A program made the position numbers and the translations under genes. From the NCBI GenBank assembly GCA_033977485.1, contig CM066984.1, forward strand, positions 25,627,001 through 25,691,000: a DNA stretch of 64,000 nt, given 5' to 3'. Source of the DNA: Hydrangea macrophylla (lineage: Eukaryota; Streptophyta; Magnoliopsida; Cornales; Hydrangeaceae). The notes beneath the pieces are model-generated. The model made no database searches. It had not been told where the DNA came from and worked only from the letters and a program-made list of their open reading frames with translations. Position 1 is the stretch's first letter. Each line of letters begins with the position of its first letter. Of this stretch, positions 47,784 through 58,945 are shown piece by piece.

Positions 47784-48344
47784 ATGGAACCCTTCTATGT
47801 CCAAGACGGGTTTGGAGGACATTGGATTCACCCAGATCGTATAGAGCCTGCAGACCCAGTGTTGTACCGGCAAAGGATTCGACGGAGTGCTCAGCGACAT
47901 TTGGAGGAAAACATGTGGCATGATGTACATGTGTTGGGAATTGAGGACCCAGAGATCCTGCAGAGAGAGGCATATTACCGAGAAAACACCCTTAGACTTG
48001 TTCATCAGGAAGCAGCTGAGATAACTCATGACAGCTATACCCTCCGAGTCATGACTTTTTGAGTCAAGCTGACACCCCCACCAGGACCCGTAGGACCATC
48101 TCTTGCTACGCCACCCCCAGTACCAGAGGAGTCCATAGCTGATACACCCCTGACCGTTGAGTCAGTCATGGGGACTGATAGGGAGGTGGATGATGATGGA
48201 GAAGTTCCGGCGAAGGAGACCATTTCTGTGGAGGATGCTGATTCCGCAGTCAATGTTGAACCAACTAAGAATGTGGGAAAGAAACCACCCAAGAAAGACA
48301 TAGTTGAGAAGGGAAAGTCAAAGGTCAAGGATCTGGATGATTGA
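47784..48344 (+). pseudogene. Leader ORF 1 upstream of gag, one stop
   Basis: I do not recognise this protein. From the ATG at 47784 an acidic/basic domain (MEPFYVQDGFGGHWIHPDRI... to ~48059) is interrupted by a TGA at 48060. It then continues in frame as a Pro-rich, acidic and finally Lys-rich tail to a stop at 48342. It starts only ~110 nt after the primer site, where a 5' UTR is expected. The continuing frame and compositional bias argue that it was coding. Confidence 0.55.
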
Positions 48345-48854
48345 AGGACTTTGTAATAAGACTGATAGTCCATCTTTTGTGTATATAGCTGTACTCAGGC
48401 ATGTAACACGTAGTAGTAGTAACGTGTACGCCTTTCATGTATCTGTTGTTGGCACTATTCCCTACTATGTACATACTTAGCGTACGCACTCTCTAATGTA
48501 AATGTTTTTGTAACTATGTTGCACTATGTTTAAATCTATCTATGAAAATCGTCTTTAACCCGACTTATGTATTATTACATGGATGTACTGCTTGCTTATA
48601 ATTAGTAACTTGTATACTCTTAGTCTATAAGAACGACTAATAAATCCCCACGATGAGTTGAGCATAGAAGTCACAAGTCAAAATATAGAATTAGGAACTA
48701 ATGTAGGTTCAGGGAGTTAGACTTGGAGCAATTGGCAGTAACTCAAGGTTTAGAAAGAATTAAGAAAGGTATCCCCTTTTTGCTATGAAACTTTAAGATA
48801 TTTCATTAATTAGCATAAGTACTAAGTTAGTTTTTCTATGTTGGGCAGGATAGC

Positions 48855-49364
48855 ATGGAGCACCAGATAGAGTACGATGCTGCGGATGGGCAGTACAGAG
48901 TTACCTTGGAGATACAGTTTGCCCCTCGAGGATTTGGTCAGGTTAGCAACACCATCAGGCATAGAGTTGGCCAGAGTATAAGGAAGTGGACACGTTGTTT
49001 CTTCCGTGAGAGACCTGTTCCAGAGTTAGCATATCATAGATTGGTAGCACCGTGTTTGCTGTCTGCTGAGATGGAGGAGATTCCTCATGCCCTTGGAAAC
49101 CTTGCAATCCATGACCAGGACGAGCCACAAGAAGACATAGTACACTTTGTTGCCCCTGCAGGTTCTGATGATGACTCAGACGATGATCCAGAAGAAGACC
49201 CACTAGCGGAGCCTGAGATGATAGAGGACCCTGATTGGCCCCTAGAGCCAGCCTGGGATGCATTTATAGGTATCCCTCCGATTGACTTTCCACCATCCAG
49301 TGATTTAGGAGAGGTGACCTCGGACTCTGATGTTGAGAGAGATGGAGGATGGATTCTTAGCTAG
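48855..49364 (+). CDS. Leader ORF 2 upstream of gag, unknown protein
   Basis: An intact 169-codon frame starting with MEHQIEYDAADGQYRVTLEI. It has a basic middle (IRHRVGQSIRKWTRCFFRER) and a very acidic Asp/Glu/Pro C-terminal half. No domain recognised. A pyrimidine-TTGGGCAG stretch before the ATG could be a splice acceptor. It lies between leader ORF 1 and gag. Confidence 0.55.
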   Translation: MEHQIEYDAADGQYRVTLEIQFAPRGFGQVSNTIRHRVGQSIRKWTRCFFRERPVPELAYHRLVAPCLLSAEMEEIPHALGNLAIHDQDEPQEDIVHFVAPAGSDDDSDDDPEEDPLAEPEMIEDPDWPLEPAWDAFIGIPPIDFPPSSDLGEVTSDSDVERDGGWILS

Positions 49365-49835
49365 TTCATCTTATGTTCTTATTCCACTTCTTTTGATGTA
49401 TTCCAAATGGGTAAAACTAGTATTTGTACTTTTTCTGTACCTTTTATTTTCTGACCAGTAATAGTTTGCTTGCAACTTAATTTAAACATAATTGTATGGA
49501 TGAGACGAATTCTTATTAATTGCTAATCTTACCTCTTATACGTTTATTACTAATAAGAATATAGGCTTGACCATTAGTCGATAGATGTTTAGGCACTGAC
49601 GAACTTCCTGAGATGTATCTCAGAACAGTCAGCTCAGCCTAGAGTTTAGAAAGACTAAGGATAGGAATGCCATACCCTTAATCCTAATAGTAGTTGTGAC
49701 AACCATTATATGTTAAGAAATCTCTGTTGACTCGATGAACCGTTGCAGTTACTTCTTATGTAATCAAATGAGATAAGATAAGGTATTGACCAAATAGGTG
49801 TTAACTCGTAGGTATAACCCTTGCTAAAACACGCC

Positions 49836-49961
49836 ATGGTTAAGAGAAAACGAAATACTCGGAATACACCCGACGGACCAACAAGTGTAATACCTCCAGC
49901 AGTAGATCCAACAGAATTGATAGGAGCTCTTGTTCGACGTATGGAACAAGCAAGTGATCAC
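49836..49961 (+). pseudogene. Start of a Ty3 gag, cut by an LTR insertion
   Basis: An ATG at 49836 opens a basic start (MVKRKRNTRN) followed by 'DPTELIGALVRRMEQAS', the kind of N-terminus seen in Ty3 Gag. It is interrupted at 49962 by TGTTAGGAAAC. Confidence 0.6.
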
Positions 49962-50614
49962 TGTTAGGAAACTGCGTTCCCAGAATCCGTTGACAGTGCG
50001 TATAAGTTGGTATTGCAAAAAATTTAGGTGAGAACTACAATAACCCTACAAGGGTGGAAACTAGGGTTACCTTGAACTGCAAAAACGGATTGCTGTAGTA
50101 GACGAATCGAGAACACGGGCTCGAAAATAGCTCACGATCTTCTACCGTATTCCTTTGCTGCCAGAATATCGAACTGAGTGTGGGCTCTTTCGAAATCCTT
50201 TATGTTTTCTGCTATTCCCTCTTTACGTTCTATTTTCTAATCCCAGTTATAACACTCTCTTTGATTGCTGTGACGATTCAAACCCGATCACATTGATCCG
50301 ACAAAGATGTGTTCGTCAGGAAGACTAAACGATCTCCGATTTACTTGAATTTTTTACAGCAGCTCCATCTCGACTTCAGGAACGTCGTGTAAAAAATTCA
50401 GCAACTTTCGATCAGTATCGAGCAGTCTGAAGTTCTTTTAGTGAGCGTTGTCCGACGCTAGCGATCTTCACTCCTATGTCTCTTGAATGCTCACAGAGAC
50501 TAGGGTTTGGTGGAAACCCTTCTAGAAGAAAACTAGGAGGTCAAGGGAAGCTTAGAATGTGAAATCATGCAACCTGAGAGAAGAGCCAAGGCAACATATA
50601 TATAGGCTACGATA
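49962..50614 (-). repeat. Copia-like LTR piece, minus orientation
   Basis: The plus-strand start TGTTAGGAAAC is the inverted end (GTTTCCTAACA). On the minus strand a CCTATATATATG box (50593-50604) is followed by a leader with AAACCCTAG. No primer site lies to its left, so it is a solo or 3' LTR. It is cut by the Tat element at 50615 and should continue after 63963. Confidence 0.5.
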
Positions 50615-50619
50615 GGGAC

Positions 50620-51810
50620 CTGTTTGCTTGTAGTTATGCGCGGGCGTGCCAGAACCAAAAGTGGTTCGGTGTGTGCAAACTAATTTCCTATATGCTTGAG
50701 TCAGTGATACTCAAGGCTTTCAGATCTGACTTCTAAACTAAACGATTGTGTACGGTGAGTAGGAAAGTACCCTCACCAGAAATCCCTTGGCAGTACTGAA
50801 GCGCACAAGCCAAATAGTGTATGAGTTTACCAAGTAAACAATCACAAATGATTAATAAAATACAGATTTTATTAAATGTTTGGAAAATATAACCAAAGAA
50901 TAGATTCAGAACATGCTCTGATCGTTCGTGAGAATGAAAACAGTAAAAGAAAAATAACAAAAAGAGGGTAGACCTATTTGTTATTATGAATGCAGAAAGA
51001 ACATAAAAGTTTGAATGCTGTTGAATGCTGTTTTCGAGAGTGACGCGGAGTGCCTTTGCAGCTTAGCCTGCCTCCATATTTATAGCGGCCATGATTGAAT
51101 TATAATTAGGAAAGGACTCCTTAGCTTGCGCCTTAAGCTATGTAATTGATTGGTTAGTTAGCAGAAACCTTCCTTATCTTCCACCCTTGCCTTATCATTA
51201 TCTTGATCGAAACAATCCCACCATCTCAGGGATCATCTCGTCTAAATCCAGCTATTAGTGATAAGATTCTTTCCCAAACGGACTCGGATTTCCCCAAATC
51301 TGGGTGACGTCACAAATGGCAGCTATCACCAGAACCGCCTTACCTCCACTCCCATCGGCCTCATGACTTTGACTGAAGACTCATCGGACTCATGTAACGT
51401 CTTGTCATGTCTTTATGCCCGATAACATCTTTCCAGGTGCTCACGTTCGATCGGGCTCATCCCAACCACCTTTATCACTTTCCGTAGGTACGGTGTCCGA
51501 TTGTCGGTACATTCATGTTCTCTAACTCCTCATCGGACTCCCGTTCTGACAAATTCCCGATGAAGTCTTCCATTACCTCCACCATTGGTGCCCGATAGAC
51601 CAATGCGGGTCTGATGCTGCCTATCGGGCTCCATCCCATGGAACATCCGGGTTGCCTTCTCTAAACTTCTGGTGACGCTTCCCCTAAGCCCGATGTCATC
51701 ACCTACTCCGGACCAACCGGCCTCTGAAATGCCCATGCCCGACTATCTCTAGGCCCATATCCCCATATCAATCGGGCTGGAAAACCTTCGGCGGTTTTTA
51801 GGTGCAAACA
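50620..51810 (-). repeat. 3' LTR of the Tat element
   Basis: 1,191 bp with TGTTTGC...GCAAACA inverted ends. The minus-strand TATA box TATAAATAT lies at 51076-51084. It has two copies of the 10-mer TGAATGCTGT where the other LTR has three. Confidence 0.93.
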
Positions 51811-51826
51811 ATTGCCCCCCAAAAGG
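51811..51826 (-). other. Polypurine tract of the Tat element
   Basis: Minus-strand CCTTTTGGGGGGCAAT ends exactly at the 3' LTR. Confidence 0.85.
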
Positions 51827-51934
51827 TCATATCAAACGTCCTGCCTTGATTGATGTGACGTTTTGAATTTTAAACTGGCCACGCGTCGAGCACACAGCAA
51901 CTTGTCAGATTATAGAGAATCCCACCAGTCACTC

Positions 51935-51985
51935 CACATTTAATGCGCCATAATGGCGTCGTGATATTTAAATATCACCCAACTT
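51935..51985 (+). promoter_or_regulatory. Candidate promoter of the opposite-strand gene
   Basis: CACATTTAATGCGCC (51935-51949) resembles CACATTTAATGAGCG at 25937-25951, upstream of the gene in the other Tat fragment. It is followed by the perfect 18-bp palindrome GTGATATTTAAATATCAC (51961-51978), whose centre could act as a TATA element. The ATG follows at 52100. Confidence 0.5.
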
Positions 51986-52099
51986 TCGAAACTCCCTACA
52001 ACCTATTGGCATTCTCACTCTCTTTCTATACCTCAGGCAAAACATAGAGCTTCTCTCTCTAGAACCTCCATCTTTTCCGACGACCCATTTCTTCAATAG

Positions 52100-55000
52100 A
52101 TGGCTCCTAAAACTGCTCCGGCCACCACTAAAGGCAAGAAAACCTTCGTTGATGCTCCTCCACCACAAAACCGATGCAAGGAGGTTAGGGCTTTGGCCAA
52201 AGCTCACGCCGCTAACATCTCCACCGAGTACCTCACCCCCTATAGTTCCTCCGATGGTTCTCCCGTCGCACCAGGCTTAGGAGCGGCGTTTCTTGGCCAT
52301 CCTCCGGCGGCTTTTCTTCCTTTCTTTTCTCCCGTAGGAAACGAAGAATTCCTACAAGTCCCTACACACTGGGGCAAGGCCCAGACTGCTAACCAGCCAA
52401 TTCGAGGATGGCCGTCCCCTGCCGTTGACTGGGACAAATGGATTACCAGGGTTTCGGCCTCCAAGGCCGGTGTCTGGAAACAAACGGGCATCTATGATGC
52501 AATCATGCTCAGCCGGTCTCGAATCGAGATAGACCGGCCTCTTCTTCTGTCTGCTTTACTCTTTTGGTCCTCGTCTTGCAACGACTTTCTTTTTCGTTGC
52601 GGACCAATGGCTCCCACCGTCAAAGACATCAGCTACCTGCTCGGCCTTCATCCCCACGGCCCAGAGATCATTCCCGGGCTTGACGTTGGGACAGCCAGCT
52701 TTGCCTATCCACTACAGGAAATTGTCAGGGACGGGGCCGTTTCTCATAGGCCGATCACGGCCTTTGGAGGTTTCCTTGCTGCCTGCATCGGGGCAGATGA
52801 TACGGCGGTGTCCGATACTGAACACACTGCCTTTCTCATCTATTGGCTCAACAAATATCTCTTCTGTTCGGCCTCCCAAGCCATTACCAAATAATATACA
52901 ACCTTAGCCTTAGCTCTCGCATCGGGGAAACCTTTAGCCATGGCTACACTGGTTTGGGCACACTTGGTCAGAGGCATAACAGATTTTGTTCACTCGGGCT
53001 TCGGAGCTGGTGGAAGCCCGATGTGGGTGCTCCAATTGTGGCTTCATTCCTACTTTCCCGAATTCCAACCCACCATCAGCCAATTGGCCGATGTGCCTAT
53101 CTCCGCCGTTCAGTTTATGAACGTAGCTCCTTCTTCACACTCTTTCGAAGAGTGTTTCACTTTCTTTTACCAAGGTTGCTCCCCTCGGGCTGTCAACCTC
53201 TATACCCCATTCTTTTCTCTTCAATTTTCCTCATTCCTTCAGCTCTCCAATAACCCTTCCAACTGGGGTTCGGGCACCCAGTCTACTTACAACGAAATCT
53301 TCTCTAGCTACTTAGTGGCTAGAGATATTATTTTTAGCCCATCAATCCCTTCGGCCAATAACAAATGCGGGGCCGAATACTACTTTGCTCCTCTATATGC
53401 CCGCCAATTCGGGCTTACACAACTCGTGCCCGTTCCTCCTGGCATCACCGTCAATGTTGACTGGGTTGAACGTGGCCTCATTGTTAATGACGGGCAGGTG
53501 AAAAAGATAACAGAGAGGTCGGACCGGCTCAAAGCCGCGTTCAACTTTACACCCTTCTCTGCCCGGCCAATTGTATCAGAGGAATTCACCCAGTGGTGTG
53601 GTGAACGGGCTCGAAGCATATTTTCAAGCACCGCTGCTGAGGCCCTGGTGCCTTTTACTGCAACATCGGCCACTGTGGCCGATGTCCCTGTACCAACAAC
53701 AGCTCCAATCCGGCGTAAGCAAATTACCAAAAGACCGGCTCGCAAACCAACTCCGGGCAGGGGTCCGTCTCAAAAGAAGCAAAAAACAATACCAGCCACT
53801 GTTCAGGTTTGCTCTTCTCTTTGCTTTGGTGATTGAGCCCGAATTCCTTTCATTCAGTATTAATCATTTTGTTCTATCTTTGCAGCTTGCTGACGAAGAC
53901 TCAGGAGAGGATCCACTTCCAAACCTCGCTCAGACTCTTCCTCCAACTCTCCCTACATCACCGGCCTCTGCAACGGCTTATCTAGAGAGAGTGGCCGTAC
54001 GGGTGATGCCACTTCACATCGTGCCTCCTCTAACTCCTTCAAGCGGAGACGAGGACCTTGCTGCCTCCATCCAAGCTCCGGAGCAAGTCGTCCTCTCTTC
54101 CAGTACTGAGGACTTGGCCGATGCTGGAGTTACCATCAAAGCTGCTGCGGACGAGGTAGACCAAACCGTCCCATCTAATATTGAAACCGGGCAAGGGGAG
54201 CCTACCGCGGCCATGGGTCCTCCTGTTCACACAATAGCAGGATTAGTAGTGGCCGAGGTCAGTACTCCTGAAGCATCCGCCACAGAGACCGGTGATAATA
54301 ATTCGGGCTCAGTCCAAGGAGCTGAAGTCCTGCAGACAATAGTGGCTTCGACGAGTCCTGAGATGGAGACCGGCCACCCTTCTTCTTCACAACCAATACC
54401 TTCTCAACCAAGTGAGGCCGATATTCGCGGAGCGATCTCGGCCTCCCTTAGTCCTCACACCCAGGTATTGCAGTGTTGCTTTTATGTTAATTCGTATAAT
54501 TTCTCCAAAAACCTGCCTAACTGCATCCTCTTGAACAGGCCGATCCCTCAGGTCCAGTGCCAATAATTCCCTTCAACGACTTCTTCTCGGGCCTGGACCT
54601 GAGAGCTTTTGACCTAGGCCCCTTGGAGCCTAAAGCGGTTTCTCCTTCCCTACTGCAACAAGCCAAGGATCTACTCCTCGAACTGACTAACCAGGAATTT
54701 TCCAATCTTCCTGCTGCTGCTGATATTGACACAGCCTTGAACACTCTCATGGCCGATCCCTCTCTCTCAGACGGGCAGCTATCATTACTCCTGGAGATAA
54801 AAGAGAGACTCCCCAGTGCCCGTCTTATGGATAGATCGGCCTTGAAAATTCAAGCTGATGCGGAACTTCACTTGGGCTCCCGTCAGAAGGCCTTGAAGTT
54901 TCTGGAAGGGGCCAAGGTTAAGTTTGAGGCGGGGAAGGCTTCTCGGGCTCAAATGCTTGCAAGGGACTCTTGGCTGCAGACCCGTATCGCTGCACTAAAA

Positions 55001-55240
55001 ACTCAACTCGCCCAATGTGAGGCCGAGGTTGTTACCAACAACGCCTCCATTGGGAAAATTGATGAGGCATTATCTTTACTTGGTGGCGACGCCCAGAAGT
55101 GCAGCGATCAACTGCAAGCCAGTATCCCCATATCCCGGGCTTGGGCCCAAAAGCTAGAGAAGGCCAAGAGGGACCGGTCTGGAGCCGTCAAGACCTGGGA
55201 AGACTTGAAGGCTAAGCTTAGGAATTTTGGGTCGGCCTAG
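52100..55240 (+). pseudogene. Opposite-strand plant-mobile-domain (PMD) gene, three exons, one stop
   Basis: Exon 1 is 52100-53806, intron 1 53807-53885 (79 nt, GT-AG), exon 2 53886-54464, intron 2 54465-54538 (74 nt, GT-AG) and exon 3 54539-55240. All junctions are phase 0 and the frame totals ~995 codons. Exon 1 holds an aminotransferase-like PMD, with 'FLFRCGPMAPTVKDISYLLG' near 52588-52647 and 'WVLQLWLHSYFPEFQP' near 53025-53070, and ends in a basic stretch. Exon 2 is Ser/Thr/Pro/Glu-rich and probably disordered; exon 3 is helical and charged. A TAA at 52892 is the only break. PMD proteins of cellular origin (MAIN/MAIL1) act in silencing and genome stability in Arabidopsis. A related role for the element is inference. 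Confidence 0.8.
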
Positions 55241-55333
55241 AGGCCGACTCCTCTTTGTAAAGAATTTTCTTTTATTCATTTTGTAAGTAAGCTGTGCTCA
55301 GCCTATCAATACAAAAAACACTGTTTATCTACA
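55241..55333. other. Gap between convergent coding regions
   Basis: 93 bp separate the stop of the opposite-strand gene from the natural stop of pol (55334-55336). Both transcripts must end in or overlap across this gap. AAGAATTTTC and TTTTATTCATTTTG stretches are present, without a strong AATAAA on either strand. Confidence 0.5.
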
Positions 55334-58300
55334 TCATTCGGGCTCAGGCTCATAATTTATCAACTGATCATACTCCAACCCTGGATTAGGTTTATAATCC
55401 AAATCAATGGTCTCCCATAACGTTGGATAATAAGACTTTAAATACTGATCATTGATTAACCGGACATGAACAGTTCCATCTAAATCACGCAGCCTATAAG
55501 CACCACCTCTTCTGACTTGGTGGACGATAAACGGGCCTTCCCAATTGACCGATCATTTACCATAACGATTATCCTTGTCCCCAATTGGTAATACGGCCTT
55601 CCATACCAAATCTTCAATGCAAAAAGACTTCTCCTTCACCCTCTTGTTATAAGCTCGGGCGGCCCGCTGCTTTTGGACTTTTAATGAATCCAAGGCCGTT
55701 AGCCTCATTTCATCAAGCCCTTCCAACTCAGCTATCATAGCTTCCGTATACTCAGCGGGCTCAAGCTGATTTTGTAATGCTCTTCTAGCCGACCGGACTG
55801 TTACTTCCATAGGTAACATCGCGTCATGCCCGTAGGTCAGCATGAACGGTGTAACCCCAGTACTTGATCTTTTAGACGTCCGATAGGCCCATAATGCTTC
55901 GGACAAGAGTTTGTCCCATTCCCTAGGATTCTCTACTATCATCTTTTCAATGATCCCTTTAAGGATCTTGTTAGTAGATTCGGCCTGACCATTAGCCTGT
56001 GCATAATAGGGCGTAGAATTAAGAATTTTGATTCCCCTACTTTCAGCAAAGGCCAATGTCTCCGTCCCCGTAAACACAGATCCTTGATCGGCCGTAATTG
56101 TTTCCGGAAGGCCGAACCTATGGATAATATGTTCTTCAATGAATTTTATGACGGTGACTTGTGTCACCGTTCTATAAGGTATGGCCTCGGCCCACTTGGT
56201 GAAGTAGTCCGTTGCCACTATTATGAAACAATGCTGGCCTGATGATGGCGGAAGGACCTTTCCAATTAAATCCATCGCCCATCCCCTAAACGGCCATGGT
56301 TTGATTATGGGTTGCAATTGTTTGGCCGGCACATGCTGGATCGGACCATGCTTCTGACAAGGTTGACAACCCTTGGCATAACTGATACAATCTTTCAACA
56401 TACCAGGCCAATAATAATTATACCTCCTCAGTAACCATTTCATCTTAGTGCCGGCCTGATGTGCTCCACATATCCCTTCGTGCACCTCGGCCATAACCTG
56501 CATGGCTTGCTTCTTCCCTAGACATCTCAAGACAACGTCATCTCCGATCGGTTTCTTAAATAATTCTCCATCAAGTACTACGAATCGGACAGCAAACAAT
56601 CTAACTTTTCGGTCTACCCTCACATTTGGGTGATTCAGGTATTCAATGATGGGGATTCTCCAATCGTCATCCTCCATCAAGACCGAATTGGTAGTAGCGT
56701 ACCAACCTCTTTTTGCAACGGAAGGGAGTGATCGGACATGAACAGTAACTAGTTGGTCTTCTGCGCTCTTATGAGAATGTGAGGCCGATCCTGTTTTAGC
56801 CAACTTGTCGGCCTCAGTATTCGTTGTTCTTGGAATATACCTCACACTAATGTCATCAAATGACTCCATGAGTTGAGTAGCAACTGCATGGAACGGGCAT
56901 AGCTCCCAACTCCTAATCTGAAACTCCCCGTCTATCTGTCCGATCACCAATCCTGAGTCTCCCTTTATGTGCACGGACGATGCCCCCATTTCAAGGAGTA
57001 TTTCGAGTCCGATTATAAGTTCTTCGTACTCGGCCTGATTGTTAGTGCATTTGAAATTGAGCCGAAAAGACATTTTTGTCTTCTTGTACTTGGGTGATAC
57101 AATAACCACACCTGCCCCAGCACCCCCTGCACTTTTAGACCCATCAAAGATCAATGTCCATGGGACCAAGGAAGTGTTTAGTACTTTAGGTGCTGGTAGC
57201 AACTCTCCCAGATCAGTTGGATCTGGGTGATCAGCCAAGAAATTGGCTATAGCCTGGCCTTTAACCGATTACTGTGATCGGTATTGGATGGCAAATTCCA
57301 TCAGGGCCAAGGTCCATTTTCCAATTCGGCCTCTCATGATTGGTCTTGACAACATATATTTTATCACATCGGTTTGACATATAATATAAGTAGAAACGGG
57401 CAACATATACGTTCTTAACTTCTGTGATGAAAAATACAATGCCAAGCATAATTTCTCAATCGGCGCATAGCGCTGCTCGATTGGAGTTAACATTCTGCTT
57501 AAGTAATAAACGGCCTGCTCATTTCCTTGCTCATTATCCTGAGCTAACATACTTCCTATAGAGCAGTCAGAAGCCGATATATACAATTTAAGGTACCTAC
57601 CCTTCTTGGGTGGCATTAAAACTGGGGAAGTTGACAGATATTGCTTAATTCCCTCAAAGGCCTGTTGATGGCTGTCTTCCCACTTGAATTCTTCATCGGT
57701 CTTGATCTTCAATAGTGGGGTCCATACTTGGGTCTTTCCTGCACAGTTGGATATGAATCTTCTCAGGAAATTAATCTGCCCAAGCAGCCTTTGAAGCTCT
57801 TTCTTATTGGATGGTGGCTTTGCTGCCTGTATTGCCCGAGCCTTGTTCTTGTCCACCTCTATCCCTCTTTGATGCACCAGGAATCCTAAGAAGTTCCCTG
57901 TCGAGACGCCGAAAGCACATTTGAGAGGGTTCATTTTTAGTTTGTGAGCCTGCATTCTTTCAAATGCTTTTTCTAAGTCCCTCAAGTGATCGGCGTTATC
58001 GCTCGATTTTACCACCACATCATCAATGTAAACCTCCATGAAATGCCCGATCATATCATGGAAGATTGAATTCATCGCCCTCTGATATGTGGCTCCAGCA
58101 TTCTTTAGCCCGAAAGGCATGACAACCCACTCAAAGGTTCCAATTTCCCCCGGGCACCGGAAAGCTGTCTTCGGGACGTCCTGCTCAGCGATGTAAATCT
58201 GGTTGTACCCTGAATGCCCGTCCATAAAGGACAAAATTTTATGTTTGGCGGCCGAATCAATCAATTAATCGGCCATGGGCATAGGGTACTCGTCTTTTGG

Positions 58301-58945
58301 GGTAGCTAGGTTTAGATTTCTGAAATCAATACAGGCTCTCAGCTTACCATTTTTCTTCACCATTGGGACTACATTTGATACCCATTCCACGTACCTGGCT
58401 ATCCGAATGAAGCCAGCTCCCAAAAGTCTCTCAATTTCTTCTTTCACCTTCATCGTGACTTCAGGTGACATGTGCCGTGGGAGCTGTTTGAACGGCCTAA
58501 AACCCGGCTTAATTGGCAATCGGTGCTCCACCAATTCTCTGGATAATCCGGGCATCTCATCGTAATCCCAAGCAAAGCAATCCTTGTATTTGTGTAATAG
58601 AGCAATGATCTCGGCCTGAAACCGCGGTTCGAGCACCTGACTCACATATGTGGGTTTGTGCTCTCCTTCATTGCCCAGGTTGATCTCCAATAGTGGATCC
58701 TGCACGTCGGCCTTCAAGTCATCAAGCTTGGCCGTGGCCGTTTCGAGTTCATCCATTTGAATCTCTTCCTCTATTGGCGTTTCTTCTTCATAGATACAAT
58801 CGGCCAGATTAATCATTCCGTCCACAGGGCCGATCTCTAATCTCCTATCGGCCAGATATGCGCACCATCTGGCCATGCTGGCCTTGAGGGCCAGCTGTCT
58901 TTTAACTTCAATTAGTCGTGGATCCATCGAAGTCTTCTTGTTCAT
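55334..58945 (-). pseudogene. Tat pol: RT, RNase H, second RNase H, integrase
   Basis: One frame with three stops: TAA at 58265, TAA at 57269 and TGA at 55553. The last sits where family members have Trp before the NWEGP motif. RT spans ~58600-57950 with catalytic YIDD at 58019-58030. The first RNase H/connection follows to ~57300. A second, archaeal-type RNase H (DGSKSAGGAG, NNQAEYEEL, GDSGLVI) lies at ~57165-56800. Integrase has the H-H-C-C zinc motif (~56490-56360) and DDE residues near 56275, 56095 and 55965. After the TGA at 55553 the frame runs ~72 codons through the GPF region to 55334. Pol begins in a +1 frame overlapping gag-protease by 38 nt. Confidence 0.88.
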
